Shown: positions 18,801 through 26,877 of the stretch, one piece after another
Position numbering within the stretch: position 1 is the first letter of the stretch
Layout: every line of letters begins with the position of its first letter
Assembly (NCBI GenBank): GCA_003427395.1
Contig: BFEA01000355.1
Coordinates: 1,125,515 to 1,154,939, forward strand
Direction: 5' to 3'
DNA from: Chara braunii
Lineage: Eukaryota; Streptophyta; Charophyceae; Charales; Characeae
Length of the DNA: 29,425 bases
Position numbers and translations under genes: made by a program
Notes under the pieces: model-generated
Told to the model about the DNA's origin: nothing
The model's database searches: none
What the model saw: the letters and a program-made list of their open reading frames with translations, nothing else

Positions 18801-19256
18801 TTTTTTTTTTTTTTCCCCGGAAAAGTGGCGGGGACAAATCCAAAAAAGTGAAATTTCGGCCTTTTNTTTTTAATTCCAGAAAAGTGGCGGGGACTAATCC
18901 AAAAAAGTGAAATTTCGGGCTTTTTTTTTTTTANTTCCAGAAAAGTGGCGGGGGCTAATCCAAAAAGTTAAANTTNGGCCTTTTTTTTNNTAATTCCAGA
19001 AAAGTGGCGGGGACTAATCCGAAAAAGTGAAGTGAAATTTCGGGCTTAGAATGGATAGTGCGGCGAAGTCAGGAGGACTAATCCAAAAAAGTGAATGTCG
19101 GCGTTTTTTTTTTAATTCCAGAAAAGTGGCGGGGGCTAATCCAACAAAGTGAAATTTCGGCCTTTTTTTTTTTAATTCCAGAAAAGTGGCGGGGACTAAT
19201 CCAAAAAAGTGAAGTGAAATTTCGGGCTTAGAATGGATAGTGCGGCGAAGTCATGA
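18801..19256 (+). repeat. Tandem array of about 60-bp units, roughly 7.5 copies
   Basis: The unit contains a T-run, AATTCCAGAAAAGTGGCGGG, then CTAATCCAAAAAAGTG and AAATTTCGG. The CCAGAAAAG anchor (CCGG in the first unit) recurs at 18817, 18876, 18937, 18996, 19118 and 19178, giving spacings of 59, 61, 59, 122 and 60. The doubled interval holds a degenerate unit (GGATAGTGCGGCGAAGTCA) that recurs at the end of the array near 19235, implying a higher-order repeat of about three units. Ns fall at 18866, 18934, 18973, 18976 and 18989-18990. Confidence 0.93.
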
Positions 19257-19847
19257 GTGATTCGTATAATCAAGTAGAAAATGGGAGATTACTCTAGAAC
19301 TCTAGAAAGCCAAGCAGAACTCTAGAAAGCGAAGCATGCCCATACTAATCGGGTACTATCTATGGAGGATTAGTTGTAATCGGGGTCTATTTATAGACGA
19401 TTAGTGCTAAATTATCCAGGCCTCTTCAACCGGTGGAGCATGTGTGCCTGCTCTTAGACTCGCATGAATCCTTTACCGGGATGCTGCGGACGCCAGTACT
19501 ATGCCAGTACTATGCCAGCAAGCTCGACCTCTACGGTCGTTGCAGCCATCGCGCCAGGTGCGCAACTCTCAGCGTCGCCGATCTGCAGTGGTTGTTTCTA
19601 TGAGGGTCAGTACTATTTCTTGTTGCCGTCAGACTTGCAGCGCCGTTGCTTGCGCTATCGGTTATCGTCGCGATTATCCTTAATCCCCATCCCTTCCATC
19701 TAAACCGGTTTTCGAGTAACGTAAGAGAGTCTATCATGCTCATCGTAACAAGGTTCTCGTACATACAATATCAGCGTTGTACCTCTGTGCGTTCTTGATT
19801 GAACTACCTCTGCTGAGCTGGATTTTGGCAGGGTCAGCGAAAAACAT
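19257..19847. other. Anonymous sequence with small tandem repeats
   Basis: AGAACTCTAGAAAGC is repeated at about 19298-19337, and CAGTACTATGC is repeated around 19494-19517. No gene was recognised; the longest frames (79 codons) lack known motifs. Confidence 0.5.
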
Positions 19848-19888
19848 GTTAAAATTGGAACGATACACAGAAGATTAGCATGGTTAGC
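19848..19888 (+). pseudogene. U6 snRNA fragment joined to an A-rich tail
   Basis: GTTAAAATTGGAACGATACA, then CAGAAGATTAGCATGG, which is the U6 core with a two-base change in the ACAGAGA box, followed by TTAGC and A10-G-A10-type sequence. Both U6 ends are missing. Its boundaries nearly match those of the fragment at 14333-14379. Confidence 0.8.
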
Positions 19889-19925
19889 AAAAAAAAAAGA
19901 AAAAAAAAAAGAAAACATGTTTAAG

Positions 19926-20179
19926 CTAAGGCTACCAGAGTGGCCCGGGACCACGTGCCTGCCCGGGCCAAAAAAAAGTCGGTTTTTTTTTTTTTTTTTG
20001 GTAAAGAATTTCCATGTGACCCTGAGGCAAAAGTTGTTCAGTTAATGTTTCTGCATAACATAGTTGTTCTCCTTTTTTTTTTTCTTCTTTTTTTTTTTTT
20101 TTGGGACCTTCCCTGGTCCTTACACGGCCAGGCGGCCCGGGAAAACAGGGTGACCCGGGCGGCCCGGCTGGTAGTCTAG
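19926..20179 (+). mobile_element. 254-bp terminal-inverted-repeat element (hAT-like MITE), copy 1
   Basis: Begins CTAAGGCTACC and ends GGTAGTCTAG, imperfect inverted termini, flanked by 8-bp direct repeats TGTTTAAG (19918-19925) and GGTTTAAG (20180-20187). The ends are GC-rich with GGCCCGGG palindromes and the centre is T-rich. Two further copies at 26035-26622 and 26293-26531 share the termini and the internal GGTAAAGAAT and GTTTCTGCATAA segments. An 8-bp TSD and short TIRs fit hAT non-autonomous elements. No coding capacity. Confidence 0.82.
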
Positions 20180-20198
20180 GGTTTAAGGTGATTTGCCA
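20110..20198 (+). repeat. 89-bp duplication, left copy (artefactual)
   Basis: Identical by eye, base for base, to 20272-20360. The two copies flank the embedded adapter at 20234-20271. It contains the right end of the MITE and its flank. Exact identity, against the strong divergence of other repeats here, points to a read-joining error. Confidence 0.9.
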
Positions 20199-20233
20199 AA
20201 AAAAAAAGACATCAGTTTCCTAGGGGTTTCGCC

Positions 20234-20271
20234 CTGTCTCTTATACACATCTAGATGTGTATAAGAGACAG
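20234..20271. other. Embedded Nextera/Tn5 mosaic-end junction adapter (not biological)
   Basis: CTGTCTCTTATACACATCT is followed directly by its reverse complement, a perfect 38-bp palindrome made of two 19-bp Tn5 mosaic ends. This is the junction adapter of transposase-based mate-pair libraries. A reading frame across it begins with the peptide MYKRQ, a recognised hallmark of this contamination. Confidence 0.97.
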
Positions 20272-20360
20272 TCCCTGGTCCTTACACGGCCAGGCGGCCC
20301 GGGAAAACAGGGTGACCCGGGCGGCCCGGCTGGTAGTCTAGGGTTTAAGGTGATTTGCCA
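20272..20360 (+). repeat. 89-bp duplication, right copy
   Basis: Same sequence as 20110-20198, immediately after the adapter. It continues into sequence (GTGCCCCAGCCC) different from the left copy's continuation (A-run, then GACATCAGTTTCC), so one of the two joins is probably false. Confidence 0.9.
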
Positions 20361-20458
20361 GTGCCCCAGCCCCGGGGTAACGCGTGACCTCTCGCCTACC
20401 CTTTTTGTGGTAAAATGGTGGTTGGTGCCTATATATGAGAGTCAAATTATTTTATACT

Positions 20459-20534
20459 AAATTACTATTTTACTAAATTACTATTTTATTAAATTACTAT
20501 TTTATTAAATTACTATTTTATAAAATTACTATTG
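20459..20534 (+). repeat. 16-bp AT-rich tandem repeat, about 4.75 copies
   Basis: The unit AAATTACTATTTTATT is repeated at 20459, 20475, 20491, 20507 and (partial) 20523 with one or two changes per copy. Confidence 0.95.
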
Positions 20535-20637
20535 AATGGATTACCTTCTGCGATTTTTTTTAGCATCTGTTGAATTCTTTTCATGCTTTTTTTGCGTCGT
20601 TGATTGGACGTGACAACTTACCACACGATTGAATGTG

Positions 20638-21122
20638 GACGCTGCTGCGGTAGGATGGGTGGACTGTGCTGTGCTGCGGTAGGATGGGTGGACTGTGTTG
20701 TGAGACTATGACTTCGATTTTCAAACGATCTGCTGGGGGAACGTATGGGACTTCTGTTCGCTTGATTTGTTTGTTTATGGGGGGGATGGGCGAGCCAGTT
20801 AATGAATGCAGGGTAACTACAGAAACACAGGGGCATGGATCGACGGGAATATGCTGCTGAGCGGCTGAAAGATGAGAGGGATGACAATTGGATCGACAGG
20901 AATGCTGCTGAGCGGCTGAAAGATGAGAGGGACGACTATCGGATTTGGCAAGTCTGCTGGGGGAACGTAATGGGACTTTTGTTCGCTTGATGTGTTTGTT
21001 TATCGGGGGGGATGGGCTAGCCAGTTCATGTATGCAGGGTAACTACCATAACACGGGCACGGATCGACGGGAATGCTGCTGAGCGGCTGGAAGATGAGAG
21101 GGAGGAGTATCGGATTTGGGAA
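20638..21122 (+). repeat. Nested direct duplications of a ~220-bp segment
   Basis: Three levels. First, GCTGCGGTAGGATGGGTGGACTGTG occurs twice at about 20643-20697 (segments given as ends only in order). Second, CTGCTGGGGGAACGTA with the following ~170 bp occurs at about 20729 and 20952. Third, a ~52-bp unit containing GCTGAGCGGCTGAAAGATGA occurs at about 20840 and 20893, and again with one change near 21075. One plus-strand frame reads the small unit as AAERLKDERDD twice in a row, and a third copy as AAERLEDEREEYRIW in a shifted frame. Confidence 0.85.
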
Positions 21123-21580
21123 GTCGTCTCGTTGAAGAGAGGAAGGGAGTGGGTGGTGTGTGTACGTTCAGAGGTGTTGGGAGGTTTGTGACAGCACGGG
21201 AGAGTGATCATTAGGGAAGGGTGGGGGCGTTGGTGTATATGTATTTATGGTGATTCTGTTTTATGTGAGACGTCGAAGTAGCTGCAAATGAATGGGCGCA
21301 GCGATGTCACCCACCATGGGGATGCGGTCTGCTATTCGATGACTATGACGAGCGGAGTGGATGCATGAGCGATGGTGGTGGGGATCTACTGTACGGTATC
21401 AAGACTTGGTGGTGGGAATGTTTAACGGGTGGATTAAAACCCCATCCCTAATGGAGCGAATGTAATCGTTTTGTGTTGGAATAAAAGGGGTTTTGTTTTT
21501 TGTTTTTTTTTTTTATGGGGGGGGGCGCAACTTTGCGAACGGGTGACACTTGTCGAGAGGGGTGGTGCGGGAACTACCGT
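21123..21580. other. Anonymous sequence
   Basis: No gene recognised. A T-run (21500-21514) followed by ten G (about 21517-21526) lies near 21.5 kb; such homopolymers may mark assembly uncertainty. Confidence 0.4.
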
Positions 21581-21677
21581 CTTCCCCCGAATAGAACGCC
21601 CGGTCATTATAGCCGTATTTGGTGCACTTTTCAGTCCGGATACTGCAATGATAACCGGGCGTTCTGTTCGGGTGAAG
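21581..21677. repeat. 97-bp inverted repeat: 30-bp arms, 37-nt loop
   Basis: The left arm 21581-21610 contains GAATAGAACGCCCGGTCAT; the right arm 21648-21677 contains ATGATAACCGGGCGTTCTG. 26 of 30 positions are complementary, and two of the four others would be G-U pairs in a plus-strand RNA. It could be a tiny fold-back MITE or an RNA hairpin; there are no target duplications I can defend. Confidence 0.75.
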
Positions 21678-22170
21678 ATTTGTTAAGCATAGGATCGTTT
21701 ATATCTAGTGGGATGGAGGGAGCCTTGGGGGTGTAAGTGATCAGAATGTCACGAGTGACGAGGAGTGGGAACTCCGATTGCAAGGGTTGGTTCTTCGAGA
21801 ACGGCAGTCGACAGATAGTTCAGTGATTGGATTAATGTATGCGCTCGTGGATTAAACTCTTTTGTGTTTGAAACTCTTGTGTGTGAGAGATGATGCGGGG
21901 CTACTTTGGAAATGCATGGTTTGAGGCGAATTCTGTTTGGTGTGGATTCAGGAATGGATTTGAATTGCGCATATGTTTCCGTACGATTGTGGTCTTTCTG
22001 GTGCGGATCAGCATGCATTACCGTGTAGCAATGGTCATTCTCGAGTGTCAATGGGCGTGATGGATATGCTGGAATGATGAGGAAACCTACATGGATGATC
22101 TACCTGGTGAGGTGACGGTGAAGCGGGGTGCATTTCTTTATGTGCCGAGGCCCTCTCAATATGTGTATAC
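21678..22170. other. Anonymous sequence
   Basis: No coding or RNA feature recognised on either strand. Confidence 0.4.
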
Positions 22171-22173
22171 ACA

Positions 22174-22200
22174 CCATCACACACACACACACACACACCA

Positions 22201-22235
<35 letters not shown>

Positions 22236-22242
22236 TCCCTCC

Positions 22243-22308
<66 letters not shown>
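22174..22308. repeat. (CA)n / (CT)n compound microsatellite cluster
   Basis: CA repeats interrupted twice by ACCATC, then ACGTGTCCCTCCAGC, then (CT)n and a second (CA)n. Frames through it are His-Thr or Cys-Val repeats and are not genes. Confidence 0.95.
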
Positions 22309-22310
<2 letters not shown>

Positions 22311-22394
22311 GTCTGTCTTGCAGTAACGAGGTTGGTTTTGATAAGGACTACCCTGATTTGCTTTTGTGTAGGTAGTCGTCGCGGATAGACGAAT

Positions 22395-22429
<35 letters not shown>

Positions 22430-22430
<1 letters not shown>

Positions 22431-22543
22431 AAAATTTGGACCATTTCTCGATTTATGCGTGTCATCATCCTTGAAAGCGCAGGGGCCATGCTAATCTTCT
22501 TTCTCTCTGTATCGTTCCAATTTTAACGGATGTCCCGAAGGAC
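22430..22543 (-). pseudogene. Retroposed U6 snRNA pseudogene, near full length
   Basis: The minus strand reads from a GTCC-TTCG-GGAC 5' hairpin through GTTAAAATTGGAACGATACA, AGATTAGCATGGCCCCTGCG and ACACGC to AAATCGAGAAATGGTCC and AAATTTTT: nearly all of plant U6. Compared with the canonical RNA it has extra bases after ACAGAGA (about 6), after CTGCGC (TTTC) and in GGATG (ATG). It is followed by a 31-nt poly(A) (T at 22396-22426) and flanked by GACGAATG (22388-22395) and GATGAATG (22544-22551). No TATA or upstream sequence element is visible. The poly(A) and target duplications identify a LINE-mobilised pseudogene. Confidence 0.88.
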
Positions 22544-22551
22544 GATGAATG

Positions 22552-22762
22552 GTTTTGGATGTATCGCTTCCTTTTCCTCCCCCCCCCAAACATGAACATT
22601 GGAACTGACCGGAGATGTCATGTTTTGTGGGAGAACTTCAGTGGGACACAGGGAAAAAGTGCAGCGCAGACCCGGGACGGCAGGGAAGTTCCCATTTCCA
22701 ACGCCAGGCCCTTCTGGCCTAAGGCTCCCAGCAGGGGGGGTGGGGGGGGGGGGGTTCCCTAG
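22552..22762. other. Anonymous sequence ending in long G tracts
   Basis: C-run at 22580-22588 and G-runs at 22734-22740 and 22742-22754. No feature recognised. Confidence 0.4.
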
Positions 22763-22896
22763 AGAAACAACCCGAGTGAGTGCTAGGGGNGCTGATAAGA
22801 GCAGACACCACTAGCACCTGGGGAGAGGTTCCATCTATTGGTGGGGAGCGACACCTGCTGGAAAGCGAGCGGGTCCGACGTCCCTCGACATTTTAG
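22763..22896 (-). mobile_element. Small non-coding retroposon, second copy
   Basis: The reverse complement matches 8194-8313 over about 120 bp with scattered changes, including TCCATCTATTGGTGGGGAGC and CACCTGCTGGAAAGCG. The hairpin arms here are GTGCTAGGGG and CCACTAGCAC. No poly(A) is present; a G-run lies where the tail would be. An N lies at 22790 next to the hairpin, and the copy has a 4-bp GAGC duplication at about 22865. Confidence 0.75.
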
Positions 22897-23290
22897 GAAG
22901 GGGCAGGCGGAGTCGTCTTATGAGACCGCTCTAGCAAAAGGAACAACTCATCCATTGTGTAGGCATCATTGTCCTTGAGTTTCTTGGAGAAAATACTAAA
23001 CGTGGCATTGATGTCTGTGTGCGTGTGTCCAACTATCATAAAACCAATTTCTATTTCCTTGAAAATCCCGAACTTCACAAGAAGTGCTGCCAATGCGCTG
23101 ATGAATCTATTTTTGTTTTCCTTGAAGTAGTTGTCAGCTTGAATACGAAGAAATGGCGGCCGAGGTTTCCCACTGGATTGGATCTCCGTAAGAGTCCACA
23201 TTAAACACGTCGCCATTCTGATGGGGCCGTGTGTGTAGTAAGGAAAATATGTGTAAACATATATAGACGGATCCCGTTTGTAAACAACGT
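22893..23290 (-). pseudogene. DUF7869-like protein fragment (putative RNase H-fold, transposon-associated)
   Basis: The open minus-strand segment includes DPSIYVYTYFPYYTHGPIR, then LRIQADNYFKENKNRFISAL, VKFGIFKEIEIGFMIVGHTH and TDINATFSIFSKKLKDND. The D-N-x4-E-N-K-N and V-G-H-T-H-x-D-I-(N/D) motifs are those I associate with DUF7869 proteins, found in scattered eukaryotes and often near mobile elements. A stop directly precedes the readable exon at about 23290, and the C terminus ends at the junction with the small retroposon, so it is a fragment. It might be one exon of a spliced gene; I see no other exon. Confidence 0.6.
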
Positions 23291-24258
23291 ATCCATCCTA
23301 CTATAAACATGAGTGATCACCTGAATCGACATAGGCACGCATCACTAATTCGATGAGCAGCATTGATTGCCCTCAAACGAGGGGATTTGTTGGCCATTGC
23401 AGTCTAACATCGTATCCCTAGTCTGAATCCCTCATCATCTACAAAAATGCTCTTGCAGCACCCGGGGAGGAGGGGCATTCAGAATAAGGGTCTTTAGAAA
23501 ATCAATTATAGCAAAACTTTGGACGAAAGTCCAAGTCCACCATTGCACTCATTATGTAAGGTCACTTGCACCGCATCCCCCCCATGATCCTCATAATCCA
23601 CGAATCCACGCAAGTGGGGGGGCATAGTTTACACAGGTTAATAGCCACTTGCTAACCTAATTAATCAGTAAAAAATGTGGCAGGGCACCAATCAATCACA
23701 CAGGCGACCCTGGTGCCAATTGTCACTTCTCCGCCTGCCCCGCCAATCAATCACACAAGCAGGCCCGATGCCAACCCTCAGTACACTGCCTGCTCTGACA
23801 CGTGGCCTAACCCTAAATTGTAAAAAAACGCAAGAAATGAAAATCGCCAGTTCCGCTTGGCAAGCCAATGAGCAAAGACCTGAGCGAACCACAGTTGTCC
23901 TGTTGCCACGTGGCCAAAACAGGATGCGGTGATCCAGCTATCTAGCTTTCACTATCCCACCCCCTCCCGCCACCATCTCACTCCTTGCACCCACACCCAG
24001 CCTCCCAGTTTGCAAATCAACCCAATCAACCTTGCCACTCGCCCGTCCCCCCAATCCACAGCCAAAGAGCACAAGAAGAAATCCAGGAGGAGGGGAAGGG
24101 GGGAGGGGGAAAGAGATTGCCATTGAACTTACCACCTCGTGAGCAGTGTTAGTTCAGTTATCGTTGATGTTGTTGTTGTTGTTGTAGCTGATGGTACCGC
24201 CGATCTTGCCAGTGTCAAAATCACCGTCACCAAAACTGGCGGCCACTGCGATACCGTT

Positions 24259-24259
<1 letters not shown>
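23291..24259. other. Anonymous sequence with a 54-bp direct repeat and a (GTT)n tract
   Basis: CCAATCAATCACACA recurs at 23689 and 23743 within a ~54-bp imperfect tandem unit that also repeats GATGCCAA/GGTGCCAA. (GTT)n occurs at about 24166-24185. A stretch near 24128 (ATTGAACTTACCACCTC) weakly resembles the SINE head at 13.9 kb. No gene recognised. Confidence 0.45.
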
Positions 24260-24299
<40 letters not shown>

Positions 24300-25499
24300 G
24301 CGGGGGAAGATATCACATTATATTTCGAAAAAAATAATAGTGGACGAGGCTGGGGACCTCACAATTCTACCGGGGGTTACCAAGAAGCACTTTGCTGGAA
24401 ACCGGGTCCAGCGTCCCAAACCTCTAACCTCTCAAAGAAATGAAAACAAGTACTTCCCAAAAAAATAAACATGAAGCCCAGAAAAGATGGATGAAATAAC
24501 TCAAAAATTAGAATGTCTCAACTCATCCAGCCATATATGATCTATCAATCCACCTCGTGATCCATCACACATACCATATTCCATTCAGTAAGACCTTGAC
24601 TCACGATCGGCTGCCTACAGCCCCAACAACATCATGCTCAGACTACCCCCATGTCAGTCATGGGTGTCTGATAGCCATGTACAAATAACCATTCTGCCCT
24701 CCTGATTTATTGAAGCTAGGCGGTTCCCTCTCACCCATGTCTTGTTGAACCATATAAAGTTCTTCCAGAGCCAACCAGCACGTATAATAAGTCTGAGGTT
24801 CATTTTGATACGTGCCTGCTGTTGGCTAAGTGACATAGTTTCGCCTCTAAAAATGCAGGCGTTCCTTGCTGCCCATATTGTGTCCATTATGACCCCTTTG
24901 CAGCATACCGCCAGGTAACCCAGCTCGGAGTTGTAGTTCAGGGTAGTCGGAAGGAGGCCAGTCAGCATGCATGTATCCGTCCAATCAAAGGCCCCTCTAG
25001 TAATATTAGCCCAGTGCCTTTTCCACCAGATGAGAAGTTCATCTGCAAGTGGGCAGTATAACCATAGGTGGAGCATATTCTCCCAGCCCCATTGACATCT
25101 CAGGCACTGGGTTGGAATATTCATCCCTTTGTCAGAAAGCCAAATCGCCGTAGCAATCACCAACATTGATTGCAGCCACATGAGGCTAGCATGCTTTTGC
25201 ACTGGGGTTTTCAATAACCCTTTCTAGAAGGAGCAAAGCTTGTGTTCTGTGACCCCTTCAATATTCTCAGATCTTGCGCGGCTAACCGCCTTCGACACCG
25301 CTGATCTCTTGATCTGAGTTTGGTGGAGCTGGACTCCATGTTTGGTTTGGTACTGTAGCAGCAGAGTGAAGCTCTCCTTAGATCCATTCCACTGCATGTC
25401 CCAGCCAATTAACAAAGGTTCGACTTTGAAAGAATCTGCGTCCCTCTCCAGTTTGGCCTTGTCCGTCTGTCTAGTTGAATCATGGATGCTAACTCGCAC
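24260..25499 (-). mobile_element. L1-type LINE 3' end with poly(A)
   Basis: The minus-strand ORF2 tail (25499-24654) leads into about 355 bp of 3' UTR and then poly(A) (39 T at 24260-24298). The 5' side is truncated somewhere beyond 25499. No convincing target duplication was found. Confidence 0.85.
24654..25499 (-). pseudogene. LINE ORF2 C-terminal region (zf-RVT)
   Basis: Starts in the segment after RT (KVEPLLIGWDMQWNGSKE...), passes KTPVQKHASLMWLQSMLVI and the zinc pattern C-x2-C-x8-H-x4-C in QCLRCQWGWENMLHLWLYCP, then a helical tail (NLRLIIRAGWLWKNFIWFNK) to a stop at 24654. One in-frame TAG at about 25225 replaces what is usually Trp in this family's motif (F-W-K); the rest is open. It is the same domain as 8391-9163 but from a different subfamily: WLQ and the Cys/His pattern are conserved and most other positions differ. 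Confidence 0.85.
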
Positions 25500-26026
25500 T
25501 TCTGTTAAGTGTCTGGTATCAGTCAGCCTGATTTCCCCTTCTTCCAGTCGACACTGGAGCGAACTGCATTTTGTTTTCCATTTTTGTTAGAAAAAGAGAG
25601 TGAGTGCGTAATTACGATAGCCAAACGACTCTTGTACATCAAAGTTAAATTATCTTATTATTTCATTAAGTTTTGTCCTGAGGTTCTCGCATCAATAGTT
25701 TGAGTGTGTTTAATTCGTCCATATTGCTTTCGTAATAACATATTGTTTCAATCAAATTCAAAGTAAAAACATATAACAAACGAGGAAAATAAGGAAAAAA
25801 AAAAAACAAAAAAAAGGAAATTGGTTAAGAATAGATGCGGGCGTTCTATTTCTTACACTTGACAATTTAGTTTCAGTTGCAATTGTTGTTTAATGGTCCT
25901 GAATCTTTTCTTTAAACCTTTACTCTTTTAGACACGAAAAACGTCGGGGGAGTGATAGGAGCACTTCTTGAACACTATCAGCAGCACAATCATAGGAAAA
26001 ATGCAAAGAAAAAATAAAACGATCAG
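25500..26026. other. AT-rich anonymous sequence
   Basis: Base composition falls sharply in GC from here to the right edge. No gene or RNA seen. Confidence 0.5.
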
Positions 26027-26100
26027 TTTCATGTCTAGGCTACCGAAATGGCCCGGGACCACTTGTTCGGCTAAGCCAAAAACAATATATATATATATAT

Positions 26101-26132
26101 GAGTCGGTGAAACTCCGACGAAACAGTTTGTC
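26101..26132 (+). ncRNA. Hammerhead-ribozyme-like core (degenerate)
   Basis: GA, a 5-bp stem GTCGG/CCGAC (26103-26107 with 26115-26119), then GAAAC (26120-26124), a 3-bp stem ACA/TGT with a 3-nt loop, and GTC ending at 26132. This is the order of stem II, GAAA, minimal stem III and cleavage triplet in hammerhead ribozymes. The required CTGA of the CTGANGA box is replaced by the end of a (TA)n tract, so the sequence as given should not cleave, and I see no stem I. Confidence 0.35.
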
Positions 26133-26292
26133 ACAACCCCTCATTTGTTGTCCTCTTCTTTCTCTCTGCCTACGGTTTACCGGGCAGTTCTATTTGTGAC
26201 GATATATATATATATATATATATTAATTTGGTAAAGAATTTTGATGTGGCCCCGAGGAAAAAGTTGTTAAATTTATTTTTCTGCATAAAATT

Positions 26293-26531
26293 TTAGGCTA
26301 TTAGTCGGACCGCTCGGGTCAGCCTGTTATCCCGGCGGCCCAACTGTACAAGGACCAAGGAGGGTCCCAGCAAAGAAAAATCCCAAAAAAAACTATATAA
26401 TGCAGAAAAATAAATTGAACAACTTTTGTCTCGCGGTCGCATCGGAATTCGTTACCAAATTTAAACTAAAGTAAAACCTTTTTTTTTTTGCCCAGCCGGG
26501 AAAGTGGTCTCGGGCCAATGCGATCGCCTAG
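26293..26531 (-). mobile_element. hAT-like MITE copy 3, nested in copy 2 in reverse orientation
   Basis: Reverse-oriented homologue of copy 1 over its whole length: TTAGGCTATT at the left, then GGGTCAGCCTGTTATCCCGG, AAGGACCAAGGAGGGTCCC, TGAACAACTTTTG and CCTAG at the right. Flanks ATAAAATT (26285-26292) and ATAATTTT (26532-26539) agree at 6 of 8 positions. With the left half of copy 2 it forms a large imperfect palindrome. Confidence 0.78.
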
Positions 26532-26630
26532 ATAATTTTTTTTTCTTCAAGACTTTCGTTTTTTTTACAGTTAGGCCTCCTAGGTAAACAAGGGGACCTG
26601 AGCAGCCCAGCAGGTAGCCTAGTTTCGTGT

Positions 26631-26877
26631 TCGATTATTCTCATAGTTTTAGGAGTGAATTTATTTTATCTTATTTTAAAAGTTCGACACCTAATATAGT
26701 TGGTTTATTTTTTCTAATATTTTTAGGGTATTATTTTAGGTGAGAAAATTTTACAAAAGTCAAGAAAAAAAATTCCCCTATCGAGAATCGGTTTGGCCTA
26801 CACGTGAAAACGGAAAAAAAATAAATGCGTCAAATTGTCGTGACTCATGATAATTATTTTTGCAATTGTTTAGAAAT
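26631..26877. other. AT-rich anonymous sequence
   Basis: No feature recognised; long A and T runs. Confidence 0.4.

Larger units (their letters stand above)
26035..26622 (+). mobile_element. hAT-like MITE copy 2, interrupted by copy 3
   Basis: Begins CTAGGCTACC and ends GGTAGCCTAG, perfect 10-bp inverted termini. Flanks TTTCATGT (26027-26034) and TTTCGTGT (26623-26630) form an 8-bp target duplication with one transition. The left half matches 19926-20060 and the right end matches 20130-20179. The middle is split by copy 3 in reverse orientation. A ~100-bp segment between (TA)n tracts (26101-26202) is absent from copy 1. Confidence 0.85.

Noticed and set aside
20257-20460. Open frame beginning MYKRQ
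   Set aside because: Its first codons are the Nextera/Tn5 adapter; a known artefact, not a gene.
22430-22543. Functional U6 gene
   Set aside because: Poly(A) tail, target duplications, inserted bases in the core and no upstream TATA/USE argue for a retropseudogene.
24110-24160. Third copy of the tRNA-like SINE head
   Set aside because: Only about 16 of 21 bases match near the B box and the A box is poor; insufficient.
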